From Nanobdellota archaeon (GTDB lineage Archaea; Nanoarchaeota; Nanoarchaeia; Parvarchaeales; Parvarchaeaceae): a stretch of DNA of 46,866 bases. Of this stretch, positions 40,510 to 46,866 are shown in pieces (position 1 is the stretch's first letter; each line of letters starts with the position of its first letter). The notes under the pieces are model-generated. The model searched no databases. It was not told where the DNA came from and saw only the letters and a program-made list of their open reading frames with translations. The DNA lies in assembly GCA_021834945.1 (NCBI GenBank), contig JAKBRA010000002.1, forward strand, positions 1 through 46,866, read 5' to 3'. The position numbers and the translations under genes were made by a program.

Positions 40510-42221
40510 ATTCCTTTGATTTTCCTTGTTTCGGATAGTGCTTCTTTATAGTCATCTGCAAGTTCTGAGGAGACATCATCAAACTTCATAACATCAGGCA
40601 TGCTTATGTCAGTATAAAGAACGTCTCCATCAATTATGTTTCTGCCATAAACTGCGTCATCTATGCTGATTGCGACCTTCTCCCCCTTTACTGCCTTGTT
40701 AAGCTTCATTTTATCTGATTCTATGTCTAAAATCCTGCCTATTCTTTCTCCTTTTGAATTTATAACGGGGTAATTCGGTCGTATCTCTCCTGCTAATACT
40801 TCGACCCCAAACACGCAGGGGTTTGAACGGCGGAATATGTTTCCCTTTATAAAAACAAACTTTGATGGAAGTTTCAGCCTTTCAAGTTTTTTCTCTAGAT
40901 TCATGTTATTTAATTCTCTCTTAAATTCATTGTAACTATCAAACAAAGTGTATATTGAATTTGCACTTATAATCTTTACACTGTATTCTTCAGCTATGCT
41001 TTCTGTCTGTCTTGATATGGGAACGTTAAAGCACATCAGTGCACCGCCATTTATGCTTGCAGTCGTTATATCTGTCTTTGACGGCTCGCCTATCTTTGTT
41101 TTCCCAACCTCTATTCCAAAGGAACTCGCTATATTTTTTATAGCATCTATACTCCCTAGGGAATCCGCGCACACTACTAACCCTTTGGTTTCATCGTTGT
41201 TTTGTCCAACATTTTCTGCGTTTATGTCTTCTATTATTTTCTTCTTTTCCTCTTCCGATGAAAAAACGAGTATAGAAGTTCCTATCATTGCATTTGGTTC
41301 ACGTAGAATAAGCCTTATAGGAGCAGTTGCTTCAATAGATGAAAGGCTTTCGTATTTACCAAAATTCTCCCGGCTTTCTTCCAGGGGGATAAGACGCATA
41401 ATTCCCTTTATCTTGTTTTCAGCTGGGCCGTCTGGAGTTTGCACTATCACTGAATCACCAACTGATATCTTTCCAGAATAAACAATTGCATCATATACTT
41501 TTCCAAGTCCTTTTATGTTCTTTTCCTCAAGTATTGCTGCACTATTTGATTCCTGCTTTTCAAGTTCCAAGTATCTTTGACTTAAGCCTATTATCATTAC
41601 TATCAGGTCTTTTATCCCTATTCTATTGATGGATGACAATGGCACAACCGCTATCTCCTTTGTAAACTCCTTAACCCTGTCATATCTCTCTGCCTGAAAA
41701 CCGTAGTTTGAAAAGTCAGAGATAATGTTGTATACTTTTTCATCAAGTTTCTGTGCATACTCCTGATTCTGTTTCGATATAAAATCAATGAAGGAACTGT
41801 TCTCAATCTTGTAGAATCCCCTTATCGTATCTATCTTAGTGAGAGCTATTAAAAAAGGCGTCTTATAGGACTTCAATATCTCAATCGATTCTATTGTTTG
41901 ATTTTGTATGCCTTCCGTTATATCCACAGTTAATATTGCTATATCAGCAATTGATGCCCCCCTTTTCCTTAATGTGACAAAGGCTTCATGGCCAGGAGAG
42001 TCAATGAATATTATGCTCGGAACCTTTATGTTTATATTGAACTTGGAGAGAAGATCGCTTGCTATCCCCTTTATTCTGTCTGTTGGCACTTCTGTTGAAC
42101 CGATATTTTGGGTAAGTCCACCCGTTTCCTTATATGCATTCATTGTGTCTCTTATAGCATCCATTATACTGGTTTTTCCTGCATCTACATGTCCTAAAAA
42201 TGCGCATATCGGAGATCTCAT
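40506..42221 (-). CDS. infB: Translation initiation factor aIF5B (IF-2 homolog)
   Basis: The 571-residue protein has the GTPase motifs G-H-V-D-A-G-K-T at 10-17, D-S-P-G-H at 74-78 and A-L-T-K-I-D. The later domains contain K-G-L-G-K-V-Y-D-A-I (beta barrel), the alpha/beta domain with V-V-C-A-D-S-L-G-S-I, and the C-terminal barrel with K-G-N-I-F-R. aIF5B promotes ribosomal subunit joining. Length matches other archaeal members (about 590). It seems complete. Confidence 0.95.
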   Translation of the reverse strand: MRSPICAFLGHVDAGKTSIMDAIRDTMNAYKETGGLTQNIGSTEVPTDRIKGIASDLLSKFNINIKVPSIIFIDSPGHEAFVTLRKRGASIADIAILTVDITEGIQNQTIESIEILKSYKTPFLIALTKIDTIRGFYKIENSSFIDFISKQNQEYAQKLDEKVYNIISDFSNYGFQAERYDRVKEFTKEIAVVPLSSINRIGIKDLIVMIIGLSQRYLELEKQESNSAAILEEKNIKGLGKVYDAIVYSGKISVGDSVIVQTPDGPAENKIKGIMRLIPLEESRENFGKYESLSSIEATAPIRLILREPNAMIGTSILVFSSEEEKKKIIEDINAENVGQNNDETKGLVVCADSLGSIDAIKNIASSFGIEVGKTKIGEPSKTDITTASINGGALMCFNVPISRQTESIAEEYSVKIISANSIYTLFDSYNEFKRELNNMNLEKKLERLKLPSKFVFIKGNIFRRSNPCVFGVEVLAGEIRPNYPVINSKGERIGRILDIESDKMKLNKAVKGEKVAISIDDAVYGRNIIDGDVLYTDISMPDVMKFDDVSSELADDYKEALSETRKIKGI

Positions 42222-42283
42222 ATCTTTCCACCTTCAAATGTACTTTAATGAAGTTAATAGCTAATAAATTTACCTGTTTGAAT

Positions 42284-43123
42284 TTACTTGTAATGAGAAT
42301 CTGATTTATTATAATCTTTTTTTACTTTTCCATGGATTTCATACTCTTGAATTTTTAGAAGCTTACCCTTCAAATTTATCTTCTGGGGCGAACCGCCTGT
42401 CATAAACAGACCAAATAAAGTTCCGGAATAACCAGGATCAACGTAGCTAACATTTATCTTTGAACCATAATCTGTACTATAAACTATTGCAGCATGTTTT
42501 GCATCTGAGTAATTCAATCTGCCATCAGAGATGTATTTAATAGGCGTGTTTTTATCAACAACACAATCAATTGGAATATTTAAAAACAGCTCATCATCTC
42601 TAACGCCATTCGCAGGTGCAACTGCCTTATTGGCTAATGGATGGCGCATTTCTCTACCTTGAAAATAAAAACTCCTTGCAGGGTTATTACTGCCCTTTAT
42701 AACAACTAATTGTACTATAGTATCGCCCCTTCTAACGTTAATGTTAAAGGGCCCATTTTCAAGAGAGCATTTTATATTTTCAGGTTTTGTTAACTCTCTC
42801 ATAGAATAATTTCCGTCAGTTGGAGAAATATTTATTAAAGCACGAGAAAAGGAGCTTCTGGGTATTATGTAAAAACTATAATTTTTATTTGAATCTGTCC
42901 TTACACGTTCCAAGGTTTCTACGTAATACTTTGTTTTAGGTATTAAATGATACCATCCCTCAGAATCCGCATTAAGTTCATTTCCAAATTCATCGTATAC
43001 CCTGCCTAATCTTAAATCAATGGATGCGGGCTTTATTTGCTGTTTTTCTACTTTTGGATAAAACTCCAAAGTACCTTTTTTAAGAAGTTTCTCGAGTTTC
43101 GAATCAGACAATACTTTTCCCAT
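42284..43123 (-). CDS. dcd: dCTP deaminase/dUTPase-family protein
   Basis: The 279-residue protein, started at the ATG at 43123, shows K-P-A-S-I-D-L-R-L-G, I-P-R-S-S-F-S-R-A, and S-Y-V-D-P-G-Y-S-G-T-L-F-G-L-F. These fit the trimeric dCTP deaminase/dUTPase fold, which makes dUMP precursors from dCTP or dUTP. It is longer than the usual 180-200 residues because about 100 residues lie between the second and third motifs. A TTG at 43141 is possible, but the TATA element at 43142-43154 would then lie only 8 bases away, so 43123 is preferred. Confidence 0.8.
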   Translation of the reverse strand: MGKVLSDSKLEKLLKKGTLEFYPKVEKQQIKPASIDLRLGRVYDEFGNELNADSEGWYHLIPKTKYYVETLERVRTDSNKNYSFYIIPRSSFSRALINISPTDGNYSMRELTKPENIKCSLENGPFNINVRRGDTIVQLVVIKGSNNPARSFYFQGREMRHPLANKAVAPANGVRDDELFLNIPIDCVVDKNTPIKYISDGRLNYSDAKHAAIVYSTDYGSKINVSYVDPGYSGTLFGLFMTGGSPQKINLKGKLLKIQEYEIHGKVKKDYNKSDSHYK

Positions 43124-43141
43124 GGATGAATATGAACCCAA

Positions 43142-43154
43142 GCATATAAATACT
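43142..43154 (-). promoter_or_regulatory. TATA box that fixes the dCTP deaminase-like start
   Basis: On the minus strand AGTATTTATATGC is centred about 25 bases before the ATG at 43123. It makes the upstream TTG at 43141 unlikely. Confidence 0.6.
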
Positions 43155-43207
43155 TTACTATCTACAAGTAGTATTAATATATGTATTTTATATTAGATGG
43201 AATAATG

Positions 43208-43219
43208 TTTATATTTAAT
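43208..43219 (+). promoter_or_regulatory. TATA box for ndk
   Basis: GTTTATATTTAA is centred about 24 bases before the ATG at 43237, again implying a leaderless message. Confidence 0.6.
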
Positions 43220-43236
43220 AAAAAAATATAGAATAC

Positions 43237-43884
43237 ATGGAAGAAATGTTGATATTACTTAAACCCGATGGAATGGTGAGAAGATACGCGGGTGCAAGAG
43301 CATTAAAAAGTATAGTAGAACTTGGAGTTAACATAAACTTTTTCCAGATATTAAAGCCTAAAAAGGAATTCCTTGCGGACAGACATTATGCAGAACATAA
43401 AGGAAAGTTCTTCTATGATAATTTAGTAAATTTCATGTCGGCCACTGAACTAGCAGTAATAATCGCAAGTGGTGATAACGTAGTTGAAAAGGTAAGAACT
43501 TTGTTGGGAAAGACAATGTGCGAAAAGGCCGATCCGTTATCTATAAGAGGAAGGTACGGAACAACTAAAGGAATCAATTTAGTACATGCTTCCGACAGCA
43601 ACGAAACTGCTGAGAAAGAAGTCAAGCTCTGGAAAGAGATTATAAACATTGAAGAAAAAGATTACAAAAAGGATATTATGGCTTACATAAGAACATATGA
43701 GAACTTTCCGATGATAGACTCTGTAAGATACAGAGAAATAAGCAAGGATTTAAGCGAGGGAAAGGTTTCAAAAGAAGAGGCTGAAAAAACAATAAACGAA
43801 CTTCTAACAAAGGAAACCGACTTTGAAGAAGAGACAGTAAATAAATTACCTGCTTTGATAACAGAAAACATACTTCTTGGCTGA
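43237..43884 (+). CDS. ndk: Nucleoside diphosphate kinase with C-terminal extension
   Basis: The 215-residue protein matches Ndk over residues 1-140: L-I-L-L-K-P-D-G at the start, R-G-R-Y-G-T, and N-L-V-H117-A-S-D-S with the phosphorylated His. Ndk transfers phosphate between nucleoside di- and triphosphates. The usual length is about 140-155; here about 65 extra charged residues follow, with no recognised domain. The gene is divergent from the dCTP deaminase-family gene, another nucleotide-pool enzyme. Confidence 0.9.
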   Translation: MEEMLILLKPDGMVRRYAGARALKSIVELGVNINFFQILKPKKEFLADRHYAEHKGKFFYDNLVNFMSATELAVIIASGDNVVEKVRTLLGKTMCEKADPLSIRGRYGTTKGINLVHASDSNETAEKEVKLWKEIINIEEKDYKKDIMAYIRTYENFPMIDSVRYREISKDLSEGKVSKEEAEKTINELLTKETDFEEETVNKLPALITENILLG

Positions 43885-43947
43885 TTGTGCTCCAAAATTG
43901 GAGAAAGAAAGTATTAATATAAGTTTATTTCATCTAGCTTTTATATT

Positions 43948-44886
43948 ATGGCGGATGAAAGAATCGGCAAAGCCGTAATTCTAGCTGCCGGAAATGGCAG
44001 TCATCTTCGCCCATTTAGCAACTACGTTCCAAAACCATTTCTCCCCTATGCAGACAAACCCATAATGTATCACCATATTAAAAGTCTGGCAGAAGCGGGT
44101 ATAAAAGAAATTGTGGTTGTAACTAGAAGGGATGAGGATAATAACGGATCATTTAAGCTACAAAATGAATACTTGAAAAATTTAAGCAAAGATCCTGAAT
44201 TAAAGGACATAAATATAGAAATCGCATACCAAACAGAGGACCCTATAACAAAAAAGCCAAAGGGCACTGCCGATGCAATACTTGCTGCGGAAGACCAATT
44301 AAAAGGGCAGAATTACATAGTTATACTGGGAGATTTAATTATAGAAAGCGAAAATGGGAATAATTATCTAAAAGAGATAATACGCCGTTTCAATGGTAGG
44401 CCAATGTTTTCTGCAGACAGTGTTAAAAAGGATGATGCCAAAAAAGGAGGATTTGTAAGGGGCAAGAAACTTGATGACATGCTTATAGAAATGGAAGAAG
44501 CTATAGAAAAACCTGACGATTACATTTTAGACTCAGCAAAAAGCGTTGATGACAGGTATAATGTAATGTGGGGAGGGGTGTATATATTGAATAAAGACAG
44601 CATTAAATACTTAAAAGAAGTTGGGAAAGGAAAAGACAACGAATTAAATATAACCGATGCTATGTCCTTACAATGCAAAAAAGAAAATAAAAAGGCGTAT
44701 GGCTTGCTTATAGATTCTAAAATTTACAAATGCAGGGACTTTGGCAGGATAGAACATTGGATAGACAACAACCTTGAAAAACAGAACTTGGAGAAATTTA
44801 AGAGTTCGCTTAAATTTTATAGCAAAGAATTTAGAGATCTTGTATATAAGTACGTACAGGAAAATTATAATATAGATTTACTTTAA
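43948..44886 (+). CDS. UTP-glucose-1-phosphate uridylyltransferase-like (GalU-type) protein
   Basis: The 312-residue protein begins K-A-V-I-L-A-A-G-N-G-S-H-L-R-P-F; the usual G-x-G-T-R-L-x-P loop has S-H in place of T-R. V-P-K-P-F-L-P-Y, K-G-T-A-D-A-I-L-A-A and V-I-L-G-D-L-I-I follow in the normal order. GalU-type enzymes make UDP-glucose. The changed loop residue may alter the base or sugar used. It converges with galT (9-base overlap), whose product uses UDP-glucose, so the pair makes metabolic sense. Confidence 0.75.
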   Translation: MADERIGKAVILAAGNGSHLRPFSNYVPKPFLPYADKPIMYHHIKSLAEAGIKEIVVVTRRDEDNNGSFKLQNEYLKNLSKDPELKDINIEIAYQTEDPITKKPKGTADAILAAEDQLKGQNYIVILGDLIIESENGNNYLKEIIRRFNGRPMFSADSVKKDDAKKGGFVRGKKLDDMLIEMEEAIEKPDDYILDSAKSVDDRYNVMWGGVYILNKDSIKYLKEVGKGKDNELNITDAMSLQCKKENKKAYGLLIDSKIYKCRDFGRIEHWIDNNLEKQNLEKFKSSLKFYSKEFRDLVYKYVQENYNIDLL

Positions 44887-45858
44887 AGCGGCCCTAAACA
44901 TTTCGGCGTATTTCTCAGGAAACAATTGGTTTGTATTAAATCCTGCAAATTCTACCGCCGCAAATGTAATAACCCTTGGATATATCTCCACATGAAAATG
45001 GAAGCTATTGTCTGACTTTAGCTCATGGAACAGCAAATTGTAGGAAAGCTTGCCGAATAGAATGTCATTCGTCTTTATAACCTCTGAAAGAATATCCACA
45101 AAATCAGATTTCTCCTGATCGGATAAAAGGCCTACATAATTTAAATGCCTTTTTGGCAGGATAACCGACTCTGAGCTCATCTTTGATCCGAAGGGCGCAA
45201 AAGCGATAAAACTCTCATTTTCGGCTAACAACCTTTCTCTTTCGTGGTTAATAGCATACTCATACAAACACTCTTTATTTTTATCATAAAATTCCTTTAT
45301 CTTTGCTTGCTCTTCCCTAATGGTTTTTGGTATTTCCTCAAATGCCATTATCTGACTATGGGAATGGGATAAGCTGGCACCGCTTCTTGGACCTTCATTC
45401 TTAAAAGCATACACATATTTTATCCGGTCTTTTGAATACAGTACTTCTTCCCTTTCTATTATTGCATCTAGCCAGCGCAGATAATCCTCTCTCTGCAATT
45501 GCGAAAACCTTACATTGTGCAAGGGCGTTTCAAATACAACCTCGCAGTAGCCAAAAGCAGGTTCTTCCTTTAGAAAGCTGTTCTCAGGAGCAAAATCAAA
45601 TTGCGGTGAAAGCATCGGAAACTTGTTTTCTATAACTTTCAATTTCCAGGAATGCTCATCGCCCCCTACAAGTTTTATCGTTTTGTTCAGGCTTTCCTTC
45701 CCATATTCAAATGGACACTTGGAAACATCAGATTCCCACTTGTCTTCTGAAAGATTATAAAAATCTGCAGGCTTATTGTTTCGTACACTTGAGAATATGA
45801 CTTTTGTCCCTGTTCTATAGTCGACTCTTATCTCATCTCCTCGGTTCTCATTTGACAT
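44878..45858 (-). CDS. galT: Galactose-1-phosphate uridylyltransferase (GalT)
   Basis: The 326-residue protein has the active-site segment G-A-S-L-S-H165-S-H167-S-Q, where the second His carries UMP, and a late F-H-F-H-V-E-I-Y-P. C-P-F-E-Y near residue 48 is the zinc-site region, with the second Cys replaced. It exchanges UMP between UDP-glucose and galactose 1-phosphate. It contrasts with the GalT-like protein at 20063-20860, which lacks these His residues. Confidence 0.9.
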   Translation of the reverse strand: MSNENRGDEIRVDYRTGTKVIFSSVRNNKPADFYNLSEDKWESDVSKCPFEYGKESLNKTIKLVGGDEHSWKLKVIENKFPMLSPQFDFAPENSFLKEEPAFGYCEVVFETPLHNVRFSQLQREDYLRWLDAIIEREEVLYSKDRIKYVYAFKNEGPRSGASLSHSHSQIMAFEEIPKTIREEQAKIKEFYDKNKECLYEYAINHERERLLAENESFIAFAPFGSKMSSESVILPKRHLNYVGLLSDQEKSDFVDILSEVIKTNDILFGKLSYNLLFHELKSDNSFHFHVEIYPRVITFAAVEFAGFNTNQLFPEKYAEMFRAALK

Positions 45859-45890
45859 AATATAAGTAGTTATTGGGGGATTATAAAAAT

Positions 45891-46865
45891 TTACATTACC
45901 GTAGTTTTACCTACAACCCTCAAAAATCTTATCGGAAGGTCTTTGTTTATGAGTATCATCTTATCATTTTCGTCAAAGCAAAAATTCTTATCCGCAATAA
46001 AATGAGCGGTTAACTTGTCGTTCTCGCGCTTTACAGCGCTTAAAGTTACAACAATGTTTTGCCAGTTCAATATTAAATTAAGCTTTACATCATCTTTTAT
46101 TTCTTGCTTGTACAAGGGGCTTACATTTACTGTTAGCTCACCTTCTTTTATGTCTTTGAAACTTCCTTTCTTTCTTATCTCAACTCCTCTTGGCAAATCC
46201 CAAGGCCACACGCCCTTTATTGCAACTCCTACTCTATCTCCTGCTTCTGCAGACTGCACGTCTTCCTGATTTATCTGGATAGAATTTATAGAAATGTCTT
46301 TTGTAAAGGGTGTTGGAGCGATTACGCCTTCAGAGTGTATGCCTATCTTTCCAGTTGGCATCGTTCCAACTGCGACTGACATGCCCTTTGACTCAAAAGC
46401 GTGGTCTATCAATATTTTGAAAGGCTTCTGTATATTGTCTGGATCATAGGAAAAACCAGAAACCTTTGCCCTTATATCTGCCATACTCTGATCATTATTT
46501 ATATCAACAACCATTATCTCGAAGTTTTCCATCGAAGTTCCTTTTATTATTGCAGACAACTGCTTTTCCAGTTTATCTATGTCGGCAGCGGTGGATATAT
46601 CCGCTTTTGTTATGCATATTAGGCCTTGTTTAATACCTATTGAACTTGCCATTATTATCTGCTCACCGACTTGGAGATTCACGCCGTTTTCAGGAGAAAC
46701 GCAGAATATTATCGCATCCGATAATGTAAGAACTGAAGCTAATGTAATCGGGTTGTCCATGTCACCGGGAGTATCTATCAAAGTGACATTCTTTCCACCA
46801 TACTTAAAGAAAAAGAAAGAGACATCTTCCTCCGCGCCTTTCCTTTGCTGCAGCTTATTTACAAG
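45891..46865 (-). CDS. EF-Tu/aSelB-like translational GTPase, C-terminal part (cut by window edge)
   Basis: The minus strand is open from the window edge to a stop at 45891 and gives about 324 residues. Visible motifs are L-I-D-T-P-G-D (G3) and C-I-T-K-A-D (G4), followed by two beta-barrel domains with P-T-G-K-I-G and A-G-D-R-V-G-V-A-I-K-G. The P-loop is beyond the edge. Domain arrangement fits EF-Tu-like factors related to aSelB (selenocysteine) or eIF2-gamma; the true substrate tRNA is uncertain. The Asp-Met after G3 (where EF-Tu has His) is unusual: D-T-P-G-D-M-D-N. Confidence 0.75.
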   Translation of the reverse strand, partial: LVNKLQQRKGAEEDVSFFFFKYGGKNVTLIDTPGDMDNPITLASVLTLSDAIIFCVSPENGVNLQVGEQIIMASSIGIKQGLICITKADISTAADIDKLEKQLSAIIKGTSMENFEIMVVDINNDQSMADIRAKVSGFSYDPDNIQKPFKILIDHAFESKGMSVAVGTMPTGKIGIHSEGVIAPTPFTKDISINSIQINQEDVQSAEAGDRVGVAIKGVWPWDLPRGVEIRKKGSFKDIKEGELTVNVSPLYKQEIKDDVKLNLILNWQNIVVTLSAVKRENDKLTAHFIADKNFCFDENDKMILINKDLPIRFLRVVGKTTVM

Positions 46866-46866
46866 A

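Noticed and set aside
1..46866. CRISPR array or integrase attachment site
   Set aside because: No regularly spaced repeats and no integrase gene are visible; the tRNA-Thr gene has no repeated 3' end nearby.

Overview
The window is archaeal and most likely from the DPANN superphylum, close to Micrarchaeota/ARMAN-type acidophiles. The gene set is archaeal: TFB, aIF5B, ribosomal proteins L15e and L35Ae, Trm1, a Gins51-like protein, a Hef-type helicase, SecF-SecD, and many short class III signal-peptide (archaellin/pilin-like) proteins with the N-terminal pattern K-G/A-Q-x-A-x-E-Y-M-M-T-Y-G-W. Many genes have a TATA box centred 24-29 bases before the start codon and no leader, which is also archaeal. 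A rusticyanin-like blue copper protein suggests an acidic, iron-rich habitat. The lineage is an inference; there is no 16S rRNA gene here.

The left part (1 to about 7000) is visibly richer in G+C than the rest and looks like an acquired island. A minus-strand operon (3457 to 1) encodes metal and thiol handling: an exported Cys-rich protein, a membrane redoxin with a cytoplasmic C2H2 finger, a CcdA-type thiol transporter fused to a YHS domain, a glutaredoxin-like protein, a TRASH-like mini-protein and a partial YHS protein. A membrane-bound winged-helix regulator lies upstream. On the plus strand follow an IS element (DUF2080-like protein plus DDE transposase), a rusticyanin-like protein and a DUF302 protein. 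A decayed transposase (about 7.27-7.43 kb) and a glycosyltransferase broken at a run of eight C mark the island's right border.

From 9.2 to 25.6 kb the sequence is AT-rich and dense with genes. It holds an MDR dehydrogenase, TraB-like and HAD proteins, an RMD1-family membrane protein, a zincin, bacterial-type CoaD, a Nudix hydrolase, three pilin-like proteins, the secF-secD operon (continuing into a GalT-like pseudoenzyme, an exported protein, a thioredoxin and a winged-helix protein), a degenerate TtuA/Ncs6-like protein, a ParA/MinD ATPase, tRNA-Thr(CGU) and a shortened L15e.

From 25.7 to 33.8 kb two clusters of unrecognised surface proteins flank a hef-gins51 pair. One (plus strand) has Cys-rich, N-terminally anchored exported proteins. 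The other (minus strand) has a 576-residue cytosolic protein followed by four one-helix peptides of 46-57 residues. Both contain one-helix proteins starting M-x-x-K-G, so they may build one envelope structure. This is the best candidate here for an undescribed system.

From 33.9 kb to the end lie a nucleotidyltransferase-HEPN-like protein next to L35Ae, Trm1, TFB, a pilin, nucleotide-sugar and glycosylation genes (GT4, an RHH-fused sugar nucleotidyltransferase, a GalU-like protein, GalT), aIF5B, a dCTP deaminase-family protein, Ndk, and a partial EF-Tu/aSelB-like GTPase cut by the right edge.
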